From assembly GCA_965232105.1 (NCBI GenBank), contig OZ246956.1, positions 1,550,001 to 1,614,000 on the forward strand: a DNA stretch of 64,000 nt. Reading direction: 5' to 3'. Of the stretch, positions 40,127-48,154 are shown piece by piece. The stretch's first letter is position 1. Every line of letters begins with the position of its first letter. Below the pieces are notes generated by a model. That model worked only from the letters and a program-made list of their open reading frames with translations, ran no database searches and was not told where the DNA came from. This stretch comes from Multivorans sp965232105 (GTDB taxonomy: Bacteria > Acidobacteriota > Thermoanaerobaculia > Multivoradales > Multivoraceae). A program made the position numbers and the translations under genes.

Positions 40127-41509
40127 CTACGTCGGTTCGCCGAGCTGCGCCGTCAGTTCGGCCTGCCGGGCGGCGAGTTGTTCGGGGGTCGAGGCTTCGA
40201 GGACGAGCCGCAGCAGGGGCTCGGTGTTCGACGGGCGGACGTTGAACCACCAGTCGTCGAAGTCGATGCGGATGCCGTCGAGGCGGTCGAGTGCGCCGCC
40301 CTGGCGCGCGGCGTAGCGGTCGACGAGGGCCGCCATCGCGGCGTCCTTGTCCTCGACCTCGAAGTTGATCTCGCTGCTCTTCGCGTAGCGGCGCAGCGGC
40401 GCGGCGACCTCTGAGAGGGACTTGCCGGAGCGGCGGATCAGGTTGAGGACGGCGACGACGGCCAGGATCGAGCTGTCGGCGCAGTAGTTCTGGCGGAAGT
40501 AGTAGTGGCCGGCTAGCTCGCCGCCGAACAGGGCGCCGGTCCGGCGCATCGTCGCCTTGACGAAGGAGTGGCCGACCCGTTCCGGCAGCGGCGTGCCGCC
40601 GTGTTCACGGATGTACTCCGGCACCGCCCGGGAGGAGCGGATGTCGTGGATCACGGTGCCGCCCGACTCCAGCTCGAGCATCTGGCCGGCGATCAGGGCG
40701 GTGATCAGGTCGGACCCGATCGGCTCGCCGTGTTCGTCCACGAAGGCGGCGCGGTCGCCGTCGCCGTCGAAGCTGACGCCCAGGTCCGCCTTCTGCTCGA
40801 CGACGAGATCGCTCAGGTCGCGCAGGTTCTCCGGCAGCAGCGGGTTCGCCTCGTGGTTCGGGAAGGTCCCGTCGAGCTCGAAGTAGAGCGGCAGCAGTTC
40901 GACGCCGCAGGCTTCAAGCAGAGGTCGGTAGATCGTGCCCATCCCGTTCGCGGCGTCGGCCGCCAGTCGCAGCTTCGGGCCGTCTGCGGCTTCGAACGAT
41001 CGATCGAGGAAGGAGAGCACGTGCTCGGCGTACGGGGCTTCGACGCTCGTCGTCTCGACCCGCCCGGGCGCTGCCGCCGGCTTCGGCTCCGCGCCGAGGG
41101 CGTGCTCCTCGATGATCGGGATGCCGTCGTCTCCCGACACCGGCACGGCGCCGGCGAGGCTGAACTTCAGGCCGTTGTACTCGGCCCCGTTGTGACTCGC
41201 CGTGACCTGGATGCCGCCGGCTGTGCCGAGCCGGCCGGTGGCGAAGTAGTTCATCGGCGTCGTGGCGAGACCGACGTCCAGGACATCGAGGCCTGCCGCG
41301 GTCAGTCCGTCGCAGAGCGCCTCGGACAGCGGCACGCTGTGCGAACGCATGTCGCGGCTGACGACGACCGTACGGGGGCGTTCCGCTCCCTGGTCGCCCG
41401 TGAGGTTGACGAGGTGACCGAAGCCCATGCCGATCCGGCGCGCCAGCTCCTCGTTCAACTGTCCCGGATAGAGGCCGCGGACATCGTAGGCCTTGAAGAT
41501 TCCTGCCAT
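40127..41509 (-). CDS. Phosphomannomutase/phosphoglucomutase
   Basis: An alpha-D-phosphohexomutase (460 residues) that supplies mannose-1-P or glucose-1-P for envelope polysaccharides. FKAYDVRGLYPGQL is the N-terminal phosphate loop, IQVTASHNGAEYNGLKF carries the phosphoserine, DLGVSFDGDGDRAAFVDEHG binds Mg, and ELAGHYYFRQNY sets the sugar-binding region. FDDWWFNVRPSNTEPLLRLV is the C-terminal phosphate-binding loop. The motifs fit ManB/AlgC. It follows ileS on the same strand by 18 nt. Confidence 0.88.
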   Translation of the reverse strand: MAGIFKAYDVRGLYPGQLNEELARRIGMGFGHLVNLTGDQGAERPRTVVVSRDMRSHSVPLSEALCDGLTAAGLDVLDVGLATTPMNYFATGRLGTAGGIQVTASHNGAEYNGLKFSLAGAVPVSGDDGIPIIEEHALGAEPKPAAAPGRVETTSVEAPYAEHVLSFLDRSFEAADGPKLRLAADAANGMGTIYRPLLEACGVELLPLYFELDGTFPNHEANPLLPENLRDLSDLVVEQKADLGVSFDGDGDRAAFVDEHGEPIGSDLITALIAGQMLELESGGTVIHDIRSSRAVPEYIREHGGTPLPERVGHSFVKATMRRTGALFGGELAGHYYFRQNYCADSSILAVVAVLNLIRRSGKSLSEVAAPLRRYAKSSEINFEVEDKDAAMAALVDRYAARQGGALDRLDGIRIDFDDWWFNVRPSNTEPLLRLVLEASTPEQLAARQAELTAQLGEPT

Positions 41510-41527
41510 GGGTTCGTGCGCTCCTGA

Positions 41528-44500
41528 CTAGCGGGATTGGACTTCGATCGCGAGCGCGAAGGCCTGACCATCGATCGGGGCGTCCTCCATGCCGTCCGGC
41601 CCGTCGCCATTGGTGGCCTGGAAGGTGACGGCCAGGGTCTCGCCGCAGATCCACTCCCGGTGCGCCTCGATCGCCCGTTCGACCTCCTCGTTCGTCCGGT
41701 AGCGGACGGCGATGCGGTCGGCGTAGTCGAGGTCGGCGGCGCGGCGCCGATTCTGGACCCGGTGGACGACCTCGCGCGCGAGCCCCTCGGCGATCAGGTC
41801 GTCGTCCAGGTCGACGTCGAGGGCGACCAGCAGCTCGCTGTCCCCGTGCACGGCGATGCCGGGACGCTCTTCGAGCCGTACCTCGACCTCGTGCGGTTCG
41901 AGGTGCGCCGTTTCGCCGTCGAGCTCGATCGCGATGCGGCCGGACCCGTCGAGTTCCCGCTTCAGATCGGCGCCGTCCCGGGCAGCGAGGGCGGCGCGCA
42001 CGGCCGGCATCGCTCGACCGAACCGCGGGCCGCACTTCGGGTAGTGCGGTACGACGTCGAAGGAGACGTACTCGGAGCTGTCGGCGGCCCAGCGCACTTC
42101 GTGAACGTTCAGTTCCTCGGACACGAGATCGACGTATGGCTCGACCAGGGATTCGAGCTCGGGATCGGCGCTGACCAGGGTGACGGAGCGCAGCGGCTGG
42201 CGGATCTTGATGCTGTTCGCGTTGCGCGCCGAGCGGCCGTTGCGGGCAACCTGGAGCACGGTCGCCATCGCCGTCTCGAGCCTCTCGTCGGCGCGGTCGG
42301 CGGGAGGCTCGGGCCAGGACTCCAGGTGGCAACTGACGGCGCCGAGTCCCTGGCTCGAGAGCAGGCGGCGATGGAGTTCCTCGGCGACGAAGGGCACGAA
42401 GGGCGCGATGAGAAGGCGCAGCGTGGTCAGGACTTCGTAGAGCGTCTGGTACGCGCTCTCCTTCGCGTTGGCCTGGGCGCCGGCGCCGGACTCGTCGTTG
42501 GGCGCCCAGAACCGGTCGCGGCTGCGCCGGATGTACCAGTTCGTCAACTCCTCGAGAAACGCCTCGATGCCGCGGGCGGCCGGCGCGGTGCTGTAGCCGC
42601 GGAGATGCCCGGTCGTTTCGCGAACCAGCCGGTAGAGCCGGAGCAAGATCCAGCGATCGAGCTGGTCCCGTTCGGCGAAGGGGATCTCGTGCCGGCCCGG
42701 CCGCCAGCCGTCGAGGTTGGCGTAGATGGTGAAGAAGGACAGTGCATTCCACAGGGGCAGCAGGAAGGTCTGGGCCGCTTCCCGCACGAGGCGGGCCGAG
42801 AAGCGGGACGGCTGCTCCGGGTTGTTCACGCAGAAGTACCAGCGCAGCGCGTCGGCGCCGGTCTCGGCCAGCACCTCCATCGGCTCGACGACGTTGCCGA
42901 GCCGCTTCGACATCTTGCGGCCGTTCTCGTCGTTCACGTGTCCCAGGACGATGCAGTTGCGATAGGCCGGGCTGTCGAAGAGCAGGCAGCCGAGGACGTG
43001 CAGGGTGTAGAACCAGCCCCGGGTCTGGTCGACCGCTTCGGAGATGAAGTCCGCCGGGAAGCGGGTCCGGAAGGTCTCACGGTTCTCGAACGGGTAGTGG
43101 TACTGGGCGAAGGGCATGGCGCCCGAGTCGAACCAGGCGTCGATCACGTACTCGACACGCTTCATCGTGCCGGCGCAGTCCGAAGCCGCGCACGGCCACT
43201 GGAAGTCGTCGTCGATGAACGGCCGGTGCGGGTCGAAGCAGGCGCGGTCGTACGGATCGTCCGGCAGGGGCCTGCCCACCTTGCGGAAGAGCTCCTTGAA
43301 GGAACCGATCACCTCGGTCTCGCCGCAGCCGCCGCACTTCCAGACCGGCAGCGGCGTGCCCCAGTAGCGGCTGCGGGACAGGGCCCAGTCGACGACGTTC
43401 TCGAGCCAGTCGCCGAAGCGTCCCTGGCCGACGTGCTCGGGGCGCCAGTGAATTTCGCGGTTCTTCTCGATCAACCGGTCGCGGGCGGCGGTCGTGCGGA
43501 CGAACCAGCTTGTCGTCGCGTAGTAAAGGAGCGGTTGATCGCAGCGCCAGCAGAAGGGGTAGCTGTGGTTGTGCCGTTCGCCGTGGAGCAGGTGGCCCCG
43601 CTGCCGTAGCGAGCGGACGATCTTCGGGTCGGCGTCCTTGAACCAGTCGCCGTTTATCTCGTCGATGAGGGATCGGACGGAGGGATCGTCGGAACTGGCG
43701 GCTGCGTCGAGCGCGACCCGGCCCTCCGCGTCGACCGCCTGCAATTCGGGCAGACCGTACTCGCGGCCGCTCTTCTCGTCATCCTCGCCGAACAGCGGCG
43801 CCGTGTGGACCGCGCCGGTGCCCTCGGCAAGGGTGACGTAGTCGGCGAGCAGAATGCGGAAACCGGCGGCGTCCGACACCTCGGCGGGGCGGTACGGGCG
43901 GCTCGGCTCGACGGGGAACGGCCGGTCGTAGAGGGCGCCCTCGAGGGCCTGGCCAGCGAAGCGGGCCACGGTCGCGGCTTCCCGCAGGTCGACCCGGGTC
44001 GGCTTGCCGTCGCCGGGAACGAGAACCGGTACGGGTCGCTCGAGGTCCTCGGCGATCAGCAGCAGCCGCTCCGGATCGCCGGGGTCCGCCACCGCGCGGT
44101 AGGTCAGCTCGGGATGCGCAGCGATCCCGGCGTGGGAGAGCAGCGTCCAGGGCGTCGTCGTCCAGGCCACGATGTCGATCGGCCGGTCGGTGCTGAACGC
44201 CGCGCCGTCGCCGTCGCCGTCGATCGCGGAAAGCGTTTGCCCCGGCCGCAGCGGGAAGCGCACCCAGATCGAGGGATCTTCCGTGTCGCGGTAGTTCTGG
44301 GCCACTTCATGGCTCGACAGGGTCGTGCCGCAGCGGGCGCAGTAGGGCTGGATCTTGCGGCCCTCGTAGAGGAGGTCCCGGCGCCAGAGTTCGGCCAGCG
44401 ACCACCACACCGACTCGATGTAGGTGTTTCGGTAGGTCAGGTAGGCGCCGTCCATGTCGAGCCAGTAGCCGACCCGATCGGTCATCCTCCGCCACTGGCG

Positions 44501-45010
44501 TTCGTAGGCGCTGACGCTTTCGAGGCAGGCGCTGTTGAACTTCTCGATCCCGTAGTCCTCGATCTGCTGTTTGCCGGAGAAGCCGAGCTGCTTCTCGACC
44601 TCGATCTCCACCGGCAGGCCGTGCGTATCCCAACCGCCCTTGCGCGGCACACGGCGCCCGGTCATCGTGCGGAATCGAGGGTAGAGGTCCTTGACTACGC
44701 GGGTCACGACGTGGCCGACGTGGGGCACGTTGTTGGCCGTCGGTGGACCCTCGTAGAACGAGAACTCGCGCCGGTCGTCGTCGCCGTCGCCGGTCTTGAG
44801 CGAGGCCTCGAACACCCGTTCGCGTCGCCAGAACTCGAGGGTCTCGCGCTCGAGGTCGGGAAACGGATAGCCGCCCGGAACGGACGGAAAGGCGGACCGG
44901 GCGCGCCGGCCCTCCATCCGTGCGCCCGATGACGGGCGCACGGGCTGGTTCACGGGCGGCGCGGAGCGCCGCCCGGGTTCTGGCCGGCTCTGCTTTGGTT
45001 CCCTGGACAC
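41528..45010 (-). CDS. ileS: Isoleucyl-tRNA synthetase
   Basis: Charges tRNA-Ile, with a proofreading domain. GPPTANNVPHVGHVVTRVVKDLYPRF holds the HIGH-type motif (HVGH), GWDTHGLPVEIEVEKQLG is typical of the eukaryote-like IleS2 branch, the editing domain includes AWTTTPWTLLSHAGIAAHPE, and KMSKRLGNVVEPMEVL is the KMSKS loop. The C-terminal region is long. The start is ambiguous: GTG 45010 adds a Pro/Arg-rich tract, while ATG 44917 gives MEGRRARSAFPS just before the conserved FPDLERETLEFW. A perfect 11-bp hairpin lies immediately before 44917. IleS2 enzymes are often mupirocin-tolerant; not testable here. Confidence 0.93.
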   Translation of the reverse strand: MSREPKQSRPEPGRRSAPPVNQPVRPSSGARMEGRRARSAFPSVPGGYPFPDLERETLEFWRRERVFEASLKTGDGDDDRREFSFYEGPPTANNVPHVGHVVTRVVKDLYPRFRTMTGRRVPRKGGWDTHGLPVEIEVEKQLGFSGKQQIEDYGIEKFNSACLESVSAYERQWRRMTDRVGYWLDMDGAYLTYRNTYIESVWWSLAELWRRDLLYEGRKIQPYCARCGTTLSSHEVAQNYRDTEDPSIWVRFPLRPGQTLSAIDGDGDGAAFSTDRPIDIVAWTTTPWTLLSHAGIAAHPELTYRAVADPGDPERLLLIAEDLERPVPVLVPGDGKPTRVDLREAATVARFAGQALEGALYDRPFPVEPSRPYRPAEVSDAAGFRILLADYVTLAEGTGAVHTAPLFGEDDEKSGREYGLPELQAVDAEGRVALDAAASSDDPSVRSLIDEINGDWFKDADPKIVRSLRQRGHLLHGERHNHSYPFCWRCDQPLLYYATTSWFVRTTAARDRLIEKNREIHWRPEHVGQGRFGDWLENVVDWALSRSRYWGTPLPVWKCGGCGETEVIGSFKELFRKVGRPLPDDPYDRACFDPHRPFIDDDFQWPCAASDCAGTMKRVEYVIDAWFDSGAMPFAQYHYPFENRETFRTRFPADFISEAVDQTRGWFYTLHVLGCLLFDSPAYRNCIVLGHVNDENGRKMSKRLGNVVEPMEVLAETGADALRWYFCVNNPEQPSRFSARLVREAAQTFLLPLWNALSFFTIYANLDGWRPGRHEIPFAERDQLDRWILLRLYRLVRETTGHLRGYSTAPAARGIEAFLEELTNWYIRRSRDRFWAPNDESGAGAQANAKESAYQTLYEVLTTLRLLIAPFVPFVAEELHRRLLSSQGLGAVSCHLESWPEPPADRADERLETAMATVLQVARNGRSARNANSIKIRQPLRSVTLVSADPELESLVEPYVDLVSEELNVHEVRWAADSSEYVSFDVVPHYPKCGPRFGRAMPAVRAALAARDGADLKRELDGSGRIAIELDGETAHLEPHEVEVRLEERPGIAVHGDSELLVALDVDLDDDLIAEGLAREVVHRVQNRRRAADLDYADRIAVRYRTNEEVERAIEAHREWICGETLAVTFQATNGDGPDGMEDAPIDGQAFALAIEVQSR
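44918..44943 (-). promoter_or_regulatory. Perfect hairpin at the 5' end of ileS
   Basis: CCGTGCGCCCG (44918-44928) and CGGGCGCACGG (44933-44943) form an 11-bp perfect stem with a 4-nt loop, directly 5' of the alternative ATG at 44917. If translation starts there the hairpin lies in the leader and would hide the initiation region; if it starts at 45010 it is coding. No T-box features were found. Confidence 0.35.
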
Positions 45011-45050
45011 GGCGTACGGTCGCTTTACGGGGTTCGGGGTGGATCCCCGA

Positions 45051-46064
45051 TCAGGCGGCGAAACGCTGGCGCTCGATGAACGCCGTCAGCGCCGCCGCGA
45101 ACTTGGCCGGCCGTTCGACGTGGGGCAGATTGCGGCAGCCGTCGAAGACCTCCAGGTCCGACTTCGGCAGTTCCTGGAGCCAGAGATCGGCCGTCTCGAG
45201 CGGCGGGTGGGTTGCCTGACGGCCCCAGGCCAGCCACGATGGCTGCTGGAGTTCGTCACCGAAACTGGCTTCGAGCTGGTGGCCGAGCCGGCCGCACAGG
45301 CTATCCGTCAGGGCGTGGCTGGCGCCGGGCAGGTGGCTGGCGCGGTACATCGCCTCGACCACCGGCTTGCCGAGCCCCTCGGCCCCGAACATCGTCTCGC
45401 GGCGCAGGTGGTTGTCCAGAGCCCGCCTGCCGGTCACCAGATTGAGCGCGGACGTGCCGAGCAGGGGCGAGCGCAGGAGCGCATGAAGGAGAGGGTCGCC
45501 GCGGTCCTGGGCGACGTCGGCGCCCAGGCCCTGGGGCGCGATGAGCGCCAGCGCGGCGACGCGTTGGGGGGCGTCCAGGGTCACCTGGACGGCATAGGCG
45601 GCCGCGCGATCGGGCGCCACGAGGATCGCGGGTTCGCCGACGACTTCTTCCAGGAACCGGTCGAGCAGATCGATGTAGAGCTCGGCCGTGTAGCGCTGGG
45701 CCCTGCGCTCCGAGTCGCCCCAGCCGAGCCAGTCGGGGACGAAGCAGTCGTGGCCGCGGGCGAGGCGTTCCGCCGCTTCGCGCCAGAGCAGGCCCGTGTG
45801 ACCTGGCCCGAACGTGTGAAGCAGGACCATTGGCGGCGTGGAACCCTGGCCGGACCGGGGCAGGTGGACGTACGCGAGCCGTTGGCCGTCGATCTCGACG
45901 TGCCGGGTGGCGCCCCACCGTGGTCGGGGCAAGCGCGCGGCGCGGCGCGCGACGAGCGTGTTGATGACCGCGGGCGCCCCGAGCGCCACCCCGCCCAGAA
46001 GCAGGCCGCGGGTCACGCGGCGTCTGCGCAGTCGCTTCAGTTCCTGGTCGGCGGACCTTGCCAT
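45051..46064 (-). CDS. Alpha/beta hydrolase with atypical nucleophile elbow
   Basis: A 337-residue alpha/beta hydrolase. A twin-arginine-like N-terminus (RRRRVTRGLLLGGVALGAPAVI) may direct it to the membrane or export. PPMVLLHTFGPGHTGLLWREAAERL and CFVPDWLGWGDSERRAQRYT are the usual oxyanion and loop segments. At the nucleophile elbow, where G-x-S-x-G is expected, it reads ILVAPDRAAAYAV, with Asp or no nucleophile. NLPHVERPAKFAAAL provides the His. It may be a catalytically altered or Asp-nucleophile member. It is followed by ileS after 40 nt. Confidence 0.72.
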   Translation of the reverse strand: MARSADQELKRLRRRRVTRGLLLGGVALGAPAVINTLVARRAARLPRPRWGATRHVEIDGQRLAYVHLPRSGQGSTPPMVLLHTFGPGHTGLLWREAAERLARGHDCFVPDWLGWGDSERRAQRYTAELYIDLLDRFLEEVVGEPAILVAPDRAAAYAVQVTLDAPQRVAALALIAPQGLGADVAQDRGDPLLHALLRSPLLGTSALNLVTGRRALDNHLRRETMFGAEGLGKPVVEAMYRASHLPGASHALTDSLCGRLGHQLEASFGDELQQPSWLAWGRQATHPPLETADLWLQELPKSDLEVFDGCRNLPHVERPAKFAAALTAFIERQRFAA

Positions 46065-46151
46065 GACGCGGACAATAACAGCGTAGACACGCCGGTTCCT
46101 TCCGGGAGACCGGGTTGCGGGGAGCGGCGGAACGGCGTGCATAATGGCTCG

Positions 46152-46625
46152 GTGGCGTTCGAGATCGTTGTGGTCTGGGTCGGTCGCCGGCGCGAACCCT
46201 GGGAGTCCCTTTGCGGCGAGTATCGGCAGCGGATCAGGAGATTCGCTCCGGTACGGGAGCAGGTCGTTCGTCCCGCGCGCGGCGACGATCGGACCCGCCT
46301 TCGGCTCGAGGGGAAGGCGATTCGCGCCGCACTGCCCCCTGAGGCCTGGACGGTGTGTCTCGACCGGCAGGGCCGGAACCTGAGTTCGCGCGCCCTCGCG
46401 GCGGAAGTGGGGCGGCTGCGCAGCGAGTGGCAAAGGCCGGTCGCCTGGATCGTCGGGTCCGACCTGGGCCTGGATCCCCGGTTGCTGAAGTCGTCGCGTT
46501 TCGGGCTGTCCCTGGGGTCGCTGACCCTCCCCCACGAACTTGCTCGCCTGACTGTTTTCGAGCAGATCTACCGGTCTTTCACCATCCTTGAGGGAATCAA
46601 CTATCATCGGCGACCGTTTCATTGA
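46152..46625 (+). CDS. rlmH: 23S rRNA (pseudouridine-1915-N3)-methyltransferase RlmH
   Basis: A SPOUT methyltransferase that modifies helix 69 of 23S rRNA. The GTG at 46152 gives (M)AFEIVVVWVGRRREPWESL. CLDRQGRNLSSRALA, AWIVGSDLGLDPRLL and the knot segment LSLGSLTLPHELARLTVFEQIYRSFTILEGINYHRRPFH are signatures, with the conserved YHR end. It has 157 residues, the usual size. Its stop overlaps the first possible start of the next gene, beginning a run of coupled genes to mutM. Confidence 0.9.
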   Translation: MAFEIVVVWVGRRREPWESLCGEYRQRIRRFAPVREQVVRPARGDDRTRLRLEGKAIRAALPPEAWTVCLDRQGRNLSSRALAAEVGRLRSEWQRPVAWIVGSDLGLDPRLLKSSRFGLSLGSLTLPHELARLTVFEQIYRSFTILEGINYHRRPFH

Positions 46626-46645
46626 GCCGCGTGAGGGAAAAAGAA

Positions 46646-48154
46646 GTGGCAAGCGCGGACAAGAGCGCCCGGAGCGGCGGATCCGACAACAAGAAGAAGC
46701 AGGCTGCGGCCAAGGTACGCCCGCTGGAAGCGGAACAGGCGGCGGCGAAGAAGGCCGCGGCCGAGGCGGCGCGAAAAGCAGCCGTGGCCGAGCGCGCGGC
46801 AAAGTCCGCTGCCGAAAAGAAGGCGGCCGCTCAGCAGGCGGCGCGGGAGAAGAGGTCGACGGCCACCGCGGCGAACAGAGCGATCAGGATCGCCGAGACG
46901 AAGAAGAAATCGGCCGCGGCCGCTGCGAAGACGGCCACCGAGCGCCGAGCTGTCGCGAGGAAGGCGGAACGTGCGGCCGCGTCGGGCAACACGGCGGCGG
47001 AGAAGGCAGTCGCGGCAGCCGCGGCCCGCAAGTCGGCTGCCGAGCAGGCTGCCGAGGACGAGCAGGCCGCGGTCGCGGCGGCTCGCAAGGCCGAGGAGGA
47101 GGCTGGGGAGAGCGAGGCGGTACGGGACAAGGCGCTCGAGAAGGCTGCCGAGCTTTCGCGTTTGGCGAAGGAGGCGGCCGCGCGCCTGCTCGCCGCGGTG
47201 ACGACGGCGAAGCGGGCCGAGCGCATGACCAGGTCCACCTCGGAACTCGCGGCCAAGGGACTGCAGGCGGCGAATGCCAGGCAGAAGGAAGCCGTTCGGT
47301 CGGCGAAACTCGCTGAGAGAACGACCGCCGCTGCCGAGAAGGCGGCGAAGTTGGCGGCCGAACGAAAGGCGGTTGCCCAGGCCGCGGCCAAGGAGTCCTT
47401 GGCGAGGGGAGTAGCCGCTCGCAAGGCCGCTCGCGCGGCGGCGTCCCGAGCGTCGGCCCTGGAGAAGGCGACCAAAGCTCTGGCCGAGGCGAAGGCTACG
47501 GCGAGGGAGGCCCAGAGGACTGCTACCGCCGCGGAGAAGCGGGTCGCGAAGGCTCAGGCGGCGGAGGAAGCCGAGGCGAGGAGGCCTCAGGAGGAGGCCG
47601 CGGCGGCAAAGGCGAAAGCGGCCAAGGACGAGGCCGACCGGGAGGCTGCTCGCCGGTTGGCGGCAAAGCAGAGGGTGGCCCGGAGGAAGGCGGCCCGGAA
47701 GAAGGCGCCTCCGCGCAAGGCGCCGACGCTGCTCCTCAGGCCGGAGCGCGCGGGCGACGGCTCGGGGAACAACGATCGCCGCCAGGGCGCCGACATCGAC
47801 ATGGAGTTGGTGCGGGCGCGGCTGGAGGAGAAACGGCGCGAGCTGTTGGGTCGCTACAACCGTGACCTTACTGCCGGCCTGAAGGCGTCGTCGGGCGAAG
47901 GCTCGGAGGACCTCGTCGACCGGGCGAACCACGCCTACAGCCGGGAGTTGAACTTCTCACTGTCCGACGGTGACGGGATTCTGCTCGAGCGGATCGAGGA
48001 GGCGACGATCCGCCTCGACGACGGCAGCTTCGGCGTTTGCGTCCATTGCCAGGCCGACGTCGGCCGCGCCCGTCTCGAAGCGGTGCCCTGGGCCTCCTAC
48101 TGCATCAACTGCCAGGAACTCGAGGAGAAGGGTCGGCTTCCGAGCGAAGAGTGA
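46646..48154 (+). CDS. DksA/TraR-type zinc-finger protein with a long Ala/Lys/Glu-rich arm
   Basis: About the first 360 residues are almost only Ala, Lys, Glu, Arg and Gln in heptad-like runs (AAAKKAAAEAARKAAVAERAAKSAAEKKAAAQQAA...), predicted to form a continuous helix like TolA or histone H1-like tails. The last 120 residues are a DksA/TraR domain: MELVRARLEEKRRELLGRY, then NFSLSDGDGILLERIEEATIRLDDGSFGVCVHC and YCINC, a four-Cys zinc finger. DksA proteins act in the RNA polymerase secondary channel. GTG 46646 has GAGGG at good spacing; TTG 46622 is a longer alternative. It overlaps holA by 4 nt. Confidence 0.8.
   Translation: MASADKSARSGGSDNKKKQAAAKVRPLEAEQAAAKKAAAEAARKAAVAERAAKSAAEKKAAAQQAAREKRSTATAANRAIRIAETKKKSAAAAAKTATERRAVARKAERAAASGNTAAEKAVAAAAARKSAAEQAAEDEQAAVAAARKAEEEAGESEAVRDKALEKAAELSRLAKEAAARLLAAVTTAKRAERMTRSTSELAAKGLQAANARQKEAVRSAKLAERTTAAAEKAAKLAAERKAVAQAAAKESLARGVAARKAARAAASRASALEKATKALAEAKATAREAQRTATAAEKRVAKAQAAEEAEARRPQEEAAAAKAKAAKDEADREAARRLAAKQRVARRKAARKKAPPRKAPTLLLRPERAGDGSGNNDRRQGADIDMELVRARLEEKRRELLGRYNRDLTAGLKASSGEGSEDLVDRANHAYSRELNFSLSDGDGILLERIEEATIRLDDGSFGVCVHCQADVGRARLEAVPWASYCINCQELEEKGRLPSEE

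Noticed and set aside
40914..42752. A 612-residue minus-strand frame over the ileS/phosphomutase junction
   Set aside because: It is out of frame with both genes, Arg/Pro-rich and featureless, while IleS and the mutase are complete with motifs.
45011..45050. T-box riboswitch before ileS
   Set aside because: The gap to the preceding gene is only 40 nt, and there is no T-box sequence or terminator; the hairpin at 44918-44943 is too short and too close.
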